A stretch of 64,000 nt of DNA from Epiperipatus broadwayi (lineage: Eukaryota; Onychophora; Udeonychophora; Euonychophora; Peripatidae): NCBI GenBank assembly GCA_028023455.1, contig JAQFVV010006306.1, positions 857,001 to 921,000 of the forward strand, written 5' to 3'. Each line of letters opens with the position of its first letter. The first letter of the stretch is position 1. Positions 21,280-32,510 of this stretch are shown in pieces. Under the pieces are notes generated by a model that was given only the letters and a program-made list of their open reading frames with translations, was not told the DNA's origin and did not search any database. Both the position numbers and the translations under genes were made by a program.

Positions 21280-21970
21280 CCCCGTTTATCTTAGGAATTT
21301 ATTTCCTTGTAATCTAAGTTTTAAGATTTACACAATTGATTCATATATATGTCTCTATTTAAAGCTTTTATTTTTAAACTTTAATCTATTTATTTTGCAG
21401 CACTATAACTCAATTTCTTAAATATAAATTGAATATTTTACAGAAATAATTTCATATCAATTGGTTTTTCCTTGTCAACTAATTGTGTATTCCTGCTAAA
21501 TATTAACATAAACTTAAATATTTGTCAGGTATGGCTAAAAAAAAAAATTTTTTTTACTCTCGCTTTGTAAGTATAAAAAATAATAAAGAATAATTCAGAA
21601 GCTAACTTTCTAATTTAATAAGAATTTGTTTTTTTTTCTTATCCCAAATTGTAACTCAATGTAAACATGTTTTTCATAATTTGTAAGAAAATATTGTATT
21701 TAACAAAATTATATCTTTAGCATGCTTTCAAGTATTACATAGTCATAATCATTTGTCTTTTTAAATCATATCTAGCAGATACTTTAACGGGTTTTTGAAA
21801 TGGAGCACTAATAATTTTTTTATATTTTAAAAAAAAAAAGTGGACAGAATCTTGAAAAAATATTTTTTCTTTGAATGGTTTGATGTGTAAATACGAATTT
21901 TGAATTATTATCATTTAAATTATTATGCGTATTTTTTTGTTACCAATTATATTTTATTCTATTATATTTT
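21280..21970. other. End of intron 2: nothing recognised
   Basis: AT-rich; ends at the polypyrimidine tract and CAG of KPTN exon 3. Confidence 0.4.
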
Positions 21971-21973
21971 CAG

Positions 21974-22058
21974 ACCGTTGAAAATAAACCTAGTCAGTTT
22001 TTAAACATATACTCTGAATGGGAACCTGGGCAAGATTTCAATTTAGATACCATTGCTC
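21974..22058 (+). CDS. KPTN: Kaptin exon 3
   Basis: This 85-nt exon has a TTTTCAG acceptor and a GTAAGT donor, phase 0 to phase 1. It encodes P-S-Q-F-L-N-I-Y-S-E-W-E-P-G followed by F-N-L-D-T-I-A, colinear with human S-P-F-L-N-I-Y-C-D-Y-E-P-G ... Y-N-L-D-S-I-A. Reading frame and order agree with the neighbouring exons. Confidence 0.93.
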
Positions 22059-22730
22059 GTAAGTAAATTTAAAATAAAATTCAGCAAACATGAAGAATGA
22101 ACATTTTAATAATATATTTTATTTTAATTTCTTATATTTCTTCAAAAATATTAGTAATAATTTGTTTGTTGTGGGGGTATTTCTGAAATGAATAGTTGGT
22201 AGTAGTATCAATGACCGTACCGAAAGCAGTGTGAATTGCGAGAAATTAGCATAAAACATTACAAGGCATTACTAGGTGCCTCAAAAATGGTATATTTAAC
22301 TGTTTTTGAGTAGCGCAGTCAAGCGACAGGTACAATCGTTGATACTTGTACCAAATAATTAAATAATTGTTTAATGATTATAAAAGAAACGGCTAATATA
22401 CTAATACATAAAATCATCATGCAATATAGATTATATAATTTATTTAATAACAATATACGGATATTTTGAATATTGATTATTCTATATTGATTTCCTAACA
22501 CATGCTGAGCACACTTTTGGCCAGTAAATCCAGAATCATAACGTTCATGGGATAGGAAATCAACGTAGAATAATCTTTTCTTAAGCCTTCATACAAAACG
22601 TTGTATACTGTTATTACAAATAGCATAAGGAAAGATAAAAAAAAAAATGTTTTGAATAATTTATTTAAATATATATTTGTTTAATTAATCTGTTAAAATT
22701 AGAATTTTAAATTTTTTTTTTTTTTTTTAG
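22059..22730. other. KPTN intron 3
   Basis: 672-bp intron. It has a TAACTGTTTTTGAGTAGC patch and an 18-T polypyrimidine tract before exon 4, but no gene or assigned repeat. Confidence 0.5.
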
Positions 22731-22785
22731 AGGGTTGCTTAAGTCTTGAGCTCAATTTTATTCCATACCAGTTATATCACACGGA
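22731..22785 (+). CDS. KPTN: Kaptin exon 4
   Basis: This short 55-nt exon follows an 18-nt T tract and AG, and ends at GTAAGT. It reads Q-G-C-L-S-L-E-L-N-F-I-P-Y-Q-L-Y-H-T, equivalent to human Q-S-C-L-N-L-E-L-Q-Y-T-P-F-Q-L-C-H-A. It is phase 1 in and phase 0 plus 2 nt out. It is too short for an ORF scan and was found by continuing the kaptin alignment. The next intron is 20 kb. Confidence 0.93.
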
Positions 22786-22847
22786 GTAAGTATTAAATTT
22801 ATTATTGCATATGTGATTTGTGTGGATGTGCACTTATATATATATAA

Positions 22848-23276
22848 TGAGTGTTCTAATGGCTCTAAACAACTTTTAACATGATATATGACTTGATTTA
22901 TTATTATTATTTTTTTTACTATTATAGTTTTTGCTTTAAAGGCTATTAGTAATATTATATTGCTAATGCTATTAATATATGGTGAACGCTGAACATTATT
23001 CAGATCCATATATCTGTTTAATAATTAAGTATTAGATAAGTGCTGGCTTTGAGTTGGTATTTTAAATCTAGTGTCTGAATATCCTAGCGCCCCACTGAGG
23101 AGAACCACCAGCTCGAAACCAGTTTGAGGATAGGGATAGTTCTAGATAGAAATTTTAGAGGCTTTCTCTTGTGGCATTTATGACTAAAGCTTGTTTAAAG
23201 CTATTAACATGCTCATTATATATTAGATATGTAATACAAACTTTTAAAGTCAAGTCATGTGATATATGACTTGATT
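22848..23276 (+). mobile_element. Foldback-type family F2, copy 2
   Basis: This shares with other F2 copies the ends AATGAGTGTTCTAATGGCTC and GTCATGTGATATATGACTTG, plus the interior AAGTGCTGGCTTTGAGTTGG and CTAGTGTCTGAATATCCTAG. The complementary left arm is mostly lost. It carries a plus-strand hammerhead motif at 23090-23129. Confidence 0.6.
23090..23129 (+). ncRNA. Hammerhead-type ribozyme motif in F2 copy 2
   Basis: Core CTGAGGA (23095-23101; position 7 is free in the consensus), stem II GA-A-CCACCAG-C-TC with one mismatch, GAA (23115-23117), stem III AC/GT with CA loop, cleavage base T (23124) and stem I TGAGG against CCCCA with one C-A mismatch. Sense to KPTN intron 4. Confidence 0.55.
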
Positions 23277-23289
23277 TTTTATATATATT

Positions 23290-25800
23290 GTACCGGGTTT
23301 GAAAAATTGTGTTTACCTACCAGTCTCTTAGGCAGAGAAGAACATACTCGGGGAGTATGTATGTCCCAACGATAGTTATAAAATATATAACTAGCGTTAC
23401 ATTTCCAGGACATAACTTCTTCTCGACTGTTGAATTCAACACCATGTTCAAAGCACTTTTTTGTTTTGTAGAAACACGGGCACCAGCTATTTATCCAAAA
23501 TATAAATAACGCACTTTAAACAATGGCCACTAACTCAACGCCTAAGTTATACCCATGACTAGCTCAGCTACTTGTAATCAATAACGAATTATAGTTTCAA
23601 TTATTGGTGAAAAGAATTGACCAACAAAGAAAGTTTTAAGTTTAAAGACAATTTATTTTAATTAACATTTATTAAACTAATTTTAAATATTTTATAAATC
23701 TTATTTACTATTATAACACACGCACATTTTTAATTCACACACTATAATATCTTATGAGAAAGCATTAAATAATATTTGAAATACAAAATACAACGAAATC
23801 ACTATATACCAACGCATGAACACACACAACATTTTAAACACACATATTATTAGTTCGTCTATGTATGCTATAGAGTTCTTAAACTTGATTTTTGAGGCTT
23901 TATGAATGCAATGGCTACTTTAGAAATGAGTATAATAAAAATGTTATTACCTAGGATTTTGAACGTGGATGCATCTTGCTGTTTGCTGCTTCTAATGAGA
24001 TATCTCTAACCGGTTAGATTTGAAGTTTCTTGAGGAGGTTTATGCTTATTCATTGGTATTATTCTTGGAGACAGTTAAATATTGACAACGGATTTCAAGT
24101 TGTTATGCAAGCATTATTTTCACTGGCAGGTTTTGCTGTTTCACTGGACTTAGGCTAGAGACAGACGTATGTTTTCCGAGGTTTTAACACTGCATTCTAG
24201 ATTCTGGATATATAATAAGCTGACTGATATAGCTCAACTATTTCTCAAATATAACCCCACAACTCTAATGCAACTAACTGTCCGATAAAAAAAAATTGTC
24301 TATTTATACATGAGGCGTGTTGTCGAAGTTCTTTTCATTAGTAGCTGATCCTTTAGAGATAAGCTTTTTAATCCTGTTGTCAAAATTCCTTTGATAATCT
24401 TTTAATTACGTGTTTTTGAAGATCGTTTAATTAGTAGCCATGCAAACGTGTTGTTTTATATTTTTAATTAGTAGCCATCGCTAAGTGTTTTTTAACGATA
24501 ATCTTCATTTATTTTTATAATATTTAATATGCATACATTTATTATATTTACAATCGCACATATATAATTTATTAACAAGCTATTTAAATTTTTTTAAGAT
24601 GACCTTTTTTTTTTTAACTTAAATAAAAGAGATTTATATTTTTAAACTTTTAACTTATATTTCAACTAATAATAAAAAAAACTCTTTACTTCTTTTATAA
24701 AACTTTTAACTTGATGCTTCTAAACAACCCCCCCCTCCTTCTAATTAAGTAATTAATTGTAACTTTTATTTCAACAACACTTAGACTTTTAATTTTACGT
24801 TTTTCTTTTATGAAAGATTTTTATTTTAATAATTTATTTTTTTTTAAACAAAATTATTATGTGCCAATACAATGTTGGTACAATAAATATTGTTATCATT
24901 TAGCAGTAGAATTATGAAATAAGTTGACAAATTCTCTTTTTAGTAATAGTACTTTTTAAAAAAATTATGTATCATGCATATAATTTATAAAGAATATGCA
25001 AAAAGCAAAACTACAAACCTTTAATTAGACTTTGCAATATATTTTTCTTATTAATTATTAATGTATTAATATTGTTAAGTAAAATTATATATAATTATCT
25101 ATTTATATAAATCAAGTTTGAGTCATTGTATTGAAAATAAACATAATTTTGTAACAAAAATTAGTAATATTTTTTTTTAAAGATTTAAGGATATAATAGT
25201 TTTTTAATTTATAACATAACACTTTGCTGTGGTATTTTTGTAGTATATAAGTACCTAACAGATAGAGCCACCTAGTACAAAGAAAAAATTAATCCGTAAA
25301 AAATTAAACATACATTATTATTACAGAATATACAGCAGGAATTATATTAAATAAATGATGTATGAAATTAATATAGTTAACAGTGAAAATAATTTATTTA
25401 GCAGAAAAATAAAATGTATGTATTTATTATTGAATTTATGGCAAGAAGTATATTATATGAAATCTTCAAAATGATATATTTCACAATCAAAGCAATACAC
25501 AATAAATACATAAATGAAAACAATTCATAAGAAATGAAATTCCAAAAAGCAATCCATTTGTGGCAAGAACTGTATTAAATAAAATCTTGAAAGGAATTTA
25601 TGTTTTAACAAGCAAAACTAGTTTATTGCTTGGTATTAAAACTTTTTCATCGATGAATAAAAAATGGTGAAGCTTTGTCAAGTCACAAAGTGAATAAGAT
25701 TTCATACTATGATGAATTCTTATTTTATAACACCAGTCATATATATATATAGGGTGAAAATCATGAAATGTGAAATGTCTCTTGCTTAATAATTTTTATT
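23290..25800. other. Intron 4, left part: unassigned repeat-like DNA
   Basis: 23300-24520 is less AT-rich than its surroundings and could be a decayed mobile element. It contains three imperfect TAGTAGC-type repeats at about 24340-24480 (TTTCATTAGTAGCTGATCC, TTTAATTAGTAGCCATGC, TTTAATTAGTAGCCATCG). No RT, transposase or LTR ends were recognised. From 24520 on the DNA is plain and very AT-rich. Confidence 0.35.
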
Positions 25801-25984
25801 AGTCATATCATTCGGGATTCATCCAATAGTGAACAATATTTCTGTAGTGCAATTTTTACCGCACCACTCATCATGTAAGGTAGGGACTGGTTTCTAGCCA
25901 CTTTTAATACCTTGTTAAAGGATGTAATCATAAACATATGATCAAAGACGTGTGAAAAAAATCTATGATCTCCAAAATGCATAT

Positions 25985-26013
25985 TTTGTGCTGAACCAGC
26001 ACTCATCAGTTTA
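25985..26013 (-). ncRNA. Hammerhead-like motif in F5, minus strand, probably inactive
   Basis: Core CTGATGA (complement of 26003-26009) with a perfect 5-pair stem II (GTGCT-GGTTC-AGCAC), but the conserved GAA that follows is AAA, so catalysis is unlikely. Confidence 0.45.
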
Positions 26014-26268
26014 TGATTTCATCCCTCTACAGAGTGTTACAAGTGAATAGAAACCAATCCCTACTTTGTGTGATAAGTCATACTATAGAAATATTATTCA
26101 TTAGTGGATAATCTCTAGTCTAATGAATGACTAATAAAAATTATTAGAATACTTTCATTAAGCGATTTGTGTCAAAGTTGTGAGAACAGCACATAGTAAT
26201 TAGCTATCAATATATATATTATTTATATTGAACAATAATAAAAATATGTGTAAAAGATTGTGATCTGG

Positions 26269-26312
26269 CCCAACTGATGAGTACTGGTTTAGCATGAAAA
26301 GTGCATCTTGGG
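26269..26312 (+). ncRNA. Hammerhead-type ribozyme motif in F5, plus strand
   Basis: Perfect 5-pair stem I (CCCAA 26269-26273 with TTGGG 26308-26312), core CTGATGA (26274-26280), stem II GTACT-GGTTT-AGCAT (4 of 5 positions pair, one A-C mismatch), GAA (26296-26298), a stem III closed by A-T and cleavage C at 26307. Stem III has only one sure pair. Sense to KPTN. Confidence 0.6.
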
Positions 26313-26425
26313 GATCATAGATCTTTTTCACATCTTTAGTCATATGTTTATTATTACATTTTCCCACAAAGTGTTAAAAGTGGATAGAAAAAAATCCCTA
26401 CCTTGTACGAGAGTGGTTTAGTGAA

Positions 26426-27055
26426 AATTGCACTACAGAAATATTATTCTTCGGTCTCTTACATTTTCATTTTCTATAAATGGATTGCTTTTTGGAATTT
26501 CATTTCTTATAGATTGCTTTCATTTAGCACATTTATTGTCATGGAATAATTTTTGCTTGCTAGAACACGAATCATTTTCATGGTTTTATTTAATACAACA
26601 TTATTATAGTAGATTGCTTTTTGGAATATCGTTTCTCATGGATTTGCATTTCGCCTCATATCTACATAAATTAAATTAATAACAAATAAAACAGTCTTCT
26701 ATTTTAAAAATAGCCCATTAATTTCAATATATAAAACAAGTCACATGCAACTTCTTTATAAATCTTGATATATTATATGAATTATTATAAATTACAATAA
26801 TACTCCATTTCGACTATATTCTTTTATAGTTTTTATCAAGGAACAATTAAAAAATGCATGGCAAATAATTACAAATATTTCACAATGATCCAATATATAT
26901 AACAAATACAAATTATTTTTACATTAAATATCTTCTCACAAACAATGTTAAATTTGTATTGCATTTGTTTCTTAAGTATCCTTTTTAAAATAATCCCCTA
27001 TAATTATTTAATTACAAATTCCACATTAACTAAGTCAATCTATTAATTTTTTTTT
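26426..27055. other. Intron 4: nothing recognised
   Basis: AT-rich. TTGCTTTTTGGAATTTCATTTCTTATAGATTGC recurs within 26480-26640 as an imperfect tandem repeat (TAGATTGCTTTTTGGAAT twice). No gene. Confidence 0.4.
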
Positions 27056-27092
27056 TCAATTAACAACCTATTCATTAAACGTTTAATTTCAT

Positions 27093-27338
27093 TTACATTC
27101 GGAATGATTCTATTTTAAAATCCTTACGTTTAAATTGATTCGTATGTTCATAAACTGCAGAATTTTTATCATTTAAATGTTGTTTTAATCTTGTAGCTAA
27201 TTTATTTTTTGTAGTTCCAATATATGACACTTCCTTATTATCTTTAATACAATCTATGCATTTTGTAGTTCCAATATATGACACTTTCTTATTATTCTTA
27301 ATATAATCTATGCATTTTATAATATAAACCAAATTCAT
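27093..27338 (-). pseudogene. PLE2 GIY-YIG endonuclease domain with internal duplication
   Basis: The translation begins N-L-V-Y-I-I-K-C-I-D, then V-S-Y-I-G-T-T-K, and ends N-K-L-A-T-R-L-K-Q-H-L, the GIY-YIG pattern with its downstream R...H. The block K-C-I-D-x-I-K-x-N-K-x-V-S-Y-I-G-T-T is present twice in tandem (54 bp, about 27210-27318), placing two YIG halves after one GIY-like half. That would probably inactivate the nuclease. Confidence 0.7.
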
Positions 27339-27802
27339 AACTTCTAAATTATTATAATCATTATCATTATTAATTAATAAATTTAAACTTTTTTTCTTTT
27401 TATAAATAGGACAAATAATAACATTTTATTTTTTATTAATCATACTAAATATTTTTTTAATTTTAACAAACAAACCTTTTGAAACATTAAAACCAACATA
27501 AATTATCTTACTATTCTTATTATTTAATCTTATCCTAGTTTTCATTTATTCAATATTTTCATTATAAAATAAACCATTAATACCTACTTTAGGATAGTCA
27601 TTTATAAACAACATTCATATTTTATCATATCAATTTCACTTTTTAATAAATCTTCATTTGAGCATAATTTAATTGCTCTATGAATTCTGTTATTAGTATT
27701 TATTTTCAGTTATTATCAACATCTGAATACGAATTATTTAATAGTCTTTTTTTTTTTCTATAAACAGAAATTTCAATTACTATATTATTATATTCAATAA
27801 TA

Positions 27803-28200
27803 TTAACATTTTCTTTTTTCCATAGTAAATTTAATTTTATCCTCTTTATTATTAATATATTTCAAAAAATTATTTGTTGTTCTTTTATTTCCATTAAATA
27901 CCAAAAAATAATCTACATATCTCACATAAAAGATTGGCCTATTATTACAAACAAAATATTCTTTGTCAAAATTATACATATACACCACTGCCAAAATTTC
28001 ACTTGAACGATTACCCATACTTAAACCCCCTTTTTGTTTATAAAAACTATTTCCATATTTAAAAATTACAACCATATAACTAATCACCAAAATTTTATGT
28101 AATTGAAAACTTTTTTAATATAATTTCCTTATCCCTTATATATATTTCCCTAATCTTATTAATAGCAACTTCCAGATCAATGTTAGTATACATATTGTAA
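27803..28200 (-). pseudogene. PLE2 reverse transcriptase palm
   Basis: From about 28200 leftwards: M-Y-T-N-I-D-L-E-V-A-I (motif A region of Penelope RTs), then Y-K-Q-K-G-G-L-S-M-G-N-R-S-S-E-I-L-A (motif B) and Y-V-R-Y-V-D-Y (motif C, where the second catalytic aspartate of Y-V-D-D is replaced by tyrosine). Stops and a frame change lie between motif A and B. Not functional. Confidence 0.75.
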
Positions 28201-28201
28201 C

Positions 28202-30178
28202 GCTATACATATATGCTGCTACATCGCTCTCAAAAATATATAAAAAAAGATCAATAAATAAAATTTATGTAAATTGATACATAAGAAAATGCACAGATAT
28301 ATAAAATGCACAGCCGGTAAAATGATTAAATAATTCTTTAAAGTTAAAAGTGATAAGGAAAAGTTAAAAATCTAAAAATAAAAGATTATTTTAAGGAAGA
28401 TAAAGAAATAATGAAAACTGTTAATTTATTTTCTTTTTTAAAGTTATTTTTAAACTATAGTAGAATGGAAATGAATTTCCATTGAAATGTAATGGCAAAC
28501 AGGCCCTTGGAGCATTTAACAGATTGTAAGTCAGATAAGAGAAATTAAAATTACTAGTAATAGGAAAATATTGGTGTTTCCCACTCTAAAGCAAACTAAT
28601 CAATAAAGATGCATATGAACACACAGTCCAGAGAGAAAAATCATCATCATCAATGAGAACTGCTCCAAACCATGAGATATCGATCCTGGAATTCGATGAT
28701 AAGGGATACAAAATAATATAAAATGAAGAATTAGATTACTTTTGGGGTGATTTGATTAAAAATATTTTTGTTTCTGTATTGCAGACCTCCATGATGTAGG
28801 GTCATGCAGTAGACTTCATTCTCTCAGTTGCGCTGACTGAGTAGCCTCCAGAGTAACAGTTCTTGAAGAATAACAAAAATGGACTCGTCTCCAATAGGAA
28901 AGATCTACTAATCAATAATGGACAAAGCTTTGAACTGGACAAGTAGCGCATCAATGACCACAAAAATGGATTTCAATAAACCTGCAGTAGTTTGGAGGAT
29001 TCATAGAAATACCACGGAAAGTATAAATTTTTTAAAATGAGATTTGAACTTCTAATTATCTAAAATACGAACTTTCAATTATTAAACCTGAATGTTAGTT
29101 CTCCTAAAGAAAGTGTTTTATCTGACAATTAAATTAAATATTAAACTGTTTATTGAATATTTTATGAACAACATGTTTGCCATTGTCATTTCCATCCTTG
29201 TTCAAATTAAATTAATAAATTTAAAATAGGGTGTAAATGCCTGCATAAATTCGTTAAGATTATGTTGGGTTAGGCGGGGTTAATTTTGGGCTAATTGTTT
29301 CGTAGTTGAATTGATGCTGGTGGAGGGATGTGCGGGTGTATTTGTCAATGCAGACTGGGGAAACACATTGGATTCGCATTCCCTAGGGTCACGTTATCAT
29401 ATAGAGTATATCACCCAATTGAATGCATGGTCTGAAAATGGTAGCCATCATGTTGTTAATGGTAGTAGAGATATTTCCTATGCCATTGATTTTTTTTCAC
29501 TCTAGATGGGGACTATAAGTCAGCAAGGACCACTCTCCCTTCAGTATGGAGCACTTCTTCCCAAGTACCTTTATGTGATTCCTTTGCGGGATAGATGCAC
29601 ATTCCTGTAATGGATGAGAATCATTATGTTTCTTTAATAATATCATGTTGCAGACTTAAATTCCTGTAATCGTGATTGGTTTATGCTAACATTCTTTGAA
29701 CTGATCACATCAGTGTGGTTTGGACGCAAATTTTTGGCCTGAAGTTAAAAGGTTTGAGTCTTTTAAATGCATATTCTATGTAGTATATTATACTTAGCAA
29801 AATTCTAAAATAATATTAAAATATATTAATTTCATCCATCTGTGCATATAAGATAAATAACATTAACTCTATTTAATAATAAATGTTAAAGATTTAAATC
29901 CTTAAATTTGTTTTGATACTCTATGTGCGTAATAAATGTTTTGTCTCATTTGTTCTAACAGCAACTTATTTTATTAATTTTATTTTGAAATCAATAATTA
30001 AAAAATTTAAGTTTGAAATGTTATTTTAAAGCTCAGCTTCTTTATGAACTAGTGACTAGGGTTATCAGTCAGTTAAAATTTGAACCTCTCCCATACGTGT
30101 CTGCCTCCTTTATCAATTTTTCTAGGTTCAAATAACCTAGTGGTGCCCTGATACGGTAGAGAGGGCACTGACTTATAA
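28202..30178 (+). mobile_element. Insertion with a Ty1/copia relic inside PLE2
   Basis: The PLE2 reading resumes on both sides and a TAAC is repeated at the borders (28198-28201 and about 30179-30182), so about 1.98 kb was inserted. The only recognisable coding sequence is a copia-type RNase H remnant at 29311-29505. The ends do not show clear TG...CA long terminal repeats, so the insertion may be a heavily decayed or partial element. The stretches 28205-29280 and 29520-30170 hold no other supported feature. Confidence 0.45.
29311..29505 (+). pseudogene. copia-type RNase H remnant
   Basis: The frame contains F-V-N-A-D-W-G-N-T-L-D-S-H-S, matching the Y/F-x-D-A-D-W motif of Ty1/copia RNase H, and later A-W-S-E-N-G-S-H-H-V-V-N-G-S-R-D-I-S-Y-A, a decayed form of the S-W-x-S-K-K-Q-x-x-V-x-x-S-S-T-E-A-E-Y block. 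Catalytic acidic residues of the second block are lost. It belongs to the insertion at 28202-30178. Confidence 0.55.
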
Positions 30179-30359
30179 TACTAACAATATCTAATTTACA
30201 AAAGACACATTCTTAAAATCTTTATTTTTCAGAAATTTATTCAATTTATTAACAAACTGTCTAGGATTATTAACACTATTTTCATCATATAAAGTTATAT
30301 ATCTTTTTAAAACCTTTCTAAAAGTCCATTTCGAAATATTTTTATCATCATCAATCCAC

Positions 30360-31190
30360 TGCAGGATGAATGTCTTTCCAAGTTTAATCCATCTTCGATC
30401 TTTAGCTTCTTTTCTCCACATCACCCCTGTATACTTTCTTATTTTATCCATCTATCTCATATATGGTCTCTTTCTGGGTCTTTTACAATCTCTTGGAATC
30501 CAGTTTAAGATTTTAATTGTCCATCTATTATCATTTCTTCTAGCAATATGTCCAGCCCAACTCCACTTCAATCTTTTAATATTTTCAATGAGGTCAGTAA
30601 TACCTGTTTGTTCTCTTACCCATACATTGCGTTTTCGATCTCTTCTTGTTACTCCCAACATGCATCTCTCCATACTTTTTTGAGTTATCTGGCAGTCTCT
30701 GTATTGCTCTTCTAGTAAGTGTCCAAGTCTCAGATCCATAAGTAAGAACTGATAAAACACATTTATTAAAAAGCTTCCTTTTCAAACGCATAGGCATATT
30801 TCCTTTTAGTATCAAGTTATTTCTACCAAAAGCACTCCAACCAAGTTTAATTCTATGATTAATTTCATCCATTATGTTTCCATCTGTATTAACAATCTGA
30901 CCAAGGTATTTGTAACTGTTAACTTCTTGTAATTCATCATAATCAATCTTTATTTTCATATTTTGAGCAAATCGATTAAACACTACTTTAGTCTTTTTAA
31001 CATTTATCTTTAGTCCTACTTTCATCTGATAACTCCTGCAACATTTCCTGAAGCTCTGAAGCATTATTTGCAAAAACAATTATATCATCTGCAAAATCTA
31101 AATGACTTAAATAATCTCCATTTACTTTCACTCCTTTAGTTTCCCATTTTAATCCACAAAATATTTCTTTCCTCATTGGAACACCTGGTT
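30360..31190 (-). mobile_element. RTE-type LINE, 3' fragment 1
   Basis: On the minus strand from 31079: G-L-K-I-N-V-K-K-T-K-V, then Y-L-G-Q-I-V-N-T-D-G-N-I, then L-T-Y-G-S-E-T-W-T-L-T, followed in another frame by W-A-G-H-I-A-R-R-N-D-N-R-W and R-K-R-P. This is the thumb and C-terminal tail seen in RTE-clade endonuclease/reverse transcriptase proteins. The element ends at a (GAT)n-like tail near 30345-30362. It is 5' truncated and sits inside PLE2. The catalytic palm is missing. Confidence 0.75.
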
Positions 31191-31456
31191 TATGAATTTT
31201 AGCAAAAATTTATATCCATTTTATTTAAATCTAAACATATCTGGTTTATCAATATAACATTTGCCACCCATAATTGTTAAAATTAGATAAACTTTTTTAT
31301 TCATTAATATACTCTCATCTCTATTTATCATTCCAAAACACTCTTCCTTTAATAAATTCATTATTTTTTTATTATATTTCTCCCTATTTAAAATAACTAT
31401 GCTTGATATTTTATCTCCTTTTAAAAATAACAAATCCCTGTAGTTATTCTTTATAT

Positions 31457-31709
31457 CACATGATCACCATTCTTTATGCTTACACAAGCTGTTCTCACAG
31501 AGGCAAAACTCTCCATATAGTAGTGACACTCAGTGCAAGCCAGAGTGATCAATGCTCCTTACTGATGAAAGCCACAAACTAGAAAGTAATCCGGGGTTAT
31601 TGGATGAATAGGCACTAGATAGGAATTTTATGCACAAACCTTCCTGCATCCATTGATTACTCTGGCTTGCACTGATGGGTACTACTGTATGGAGATGTTT
31701 GCCTCTGTG
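31457..31709 (+). mobile_element. Foldback element family F1, copy 7
   Basis: 12-bp duplications TATTCTTTATAT (31445-31456 and 31710-31721) flank 253 bp: leader CACATGATCACCATTCTTTA, left arm, a degenerate ribozyme (CTGATGA at about 31561, then GAAAGTAATCC) and right arm. It is inserted in the PLE2 N-terminal region. Confidence 0.75.
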
Positions 31710-31876
31710 TATTCTTTATATCCCTAATAATATTCTATTCTTTATAATCAAAACTATTATTTATTTCTTTTTTATGCTCCAAGTCATATTCCAAATTTTT
31801 TATATCAAATCTTAAATCATTTATTATAAAATCCTTATTCCTAATATTACCATTTAAATTTATTATTATTACATTT

Positions 31877-31982
31877 TTTCATATGTCATAGCATCGGCCG
31901 GGACGCGAACTCACAACCGTCTGCAACCAACTACTTGCTTGCATGGCGGCTGCGATACCTCTCGGCTAACAACGCAAGACAG
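31877..31982 (-). mobile_element. tRNA-derived SINE, copy 5
   Basis: 15-bp duplications ATTATTATTACATTT (31862-31876 and 31983-31997). Same family as the copies at 3339, 8824 and 9391, again in minus orientation with the A tail at the left. Inserted in PLE2. Confidence 0.75.
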
Positions 31983-32066
31983 ATTATTATTACATTTATT
32001 CTCAATTAATTGCATTTTCGCCTTTATTTCAATAATTAGTTTTTTTAATACTGTACCCATTGGCAC

Positions 32067-32510
32067 TTAATTTAAATATCTTTTTAGTACATTCATCTCT
32101 TCATTACTAATTTTTCTATCAATTAAATTAACAACAAAAAATTTTTCCAAATATTTTTTATTTTTATAATTATTAACTAATACCTTATTATTATTTTTAT
32201 CTTTAAAAACATTTTTATTAAATAACAAATTATTAAATTTTTTATTATACCTTTCTAAAATATTTTTTTTAAAAAACAATATTTTAAAAATAAAAATACA
32301 TTTTAACTCACATTCTTCATTAATTGTTATTAATCTTATCAAATGATTATATATCCCCCTAACATTATTTAATAATTCAAAACTTTCTTTTATATGCCAC
32401 AATTTATAATTTTTTAATACCCCCCCCCCCCCACTTAAAAACATACTTAACACCAAAAATATTATAAATTTTTTTAAACAAATAAGCTTAGTAACTAAAT
32501 TATTAATCAA
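32067..32510 (-). pseudogene. PLE2 N-terminal region
   Basis: An open frame of 147 codons ending F-F-V-V-N-L-I-D-R-K-I-S-N-E-E-M-N-V-L-K, which matches the conserved V-V-N-L-S-x-R-x-L-x-x-E-E-x-x-V-L-x-x-G-L entry region of Penelope-like RTs. Upstream sequence is lysine, asparagine and isoleucine rich. A 13-C run at 32420-32432 gives a glycine run in the frame. The inverted partner is at 33480-33780. Confidence 0.6.

Larger units (their letters stand above)
25800..26425 (+). mobile_element. Foldback element family F5
   Basis: A partly inverted element. GTAGGGACTGGTTTCTAGCC on the left is mirrored by AGTGAATAGAAACCAATCCC (26041) and AGTGGATAG... (26367), and TCTGTAGTGCAATTTTTACC by AAAATTGCACTACAGAAATA at the right end. 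Between them lie two hammerhead motifs in opposite orientation (25985-26013 minus, 26269-26312 plus) with an interior GATCATAGATCTTTTTCAC repeated inverted. Confidence 0.6.

Noticed and set aside
25800-26000. A hammerhead at GAAACCAGTCCC on the minus strand of F5 (about 25885-25905)
   Set aside because: The GAAAC and GTC parts fit, but no CUGANGA core or stem II precedes them.
30366-30683. Plus-strand hydrophobic ORFs at 30366, 34901 and 41170
   Set aside because: They are antisense shadows of the RTE LINE 3' coding region on the minus strand.
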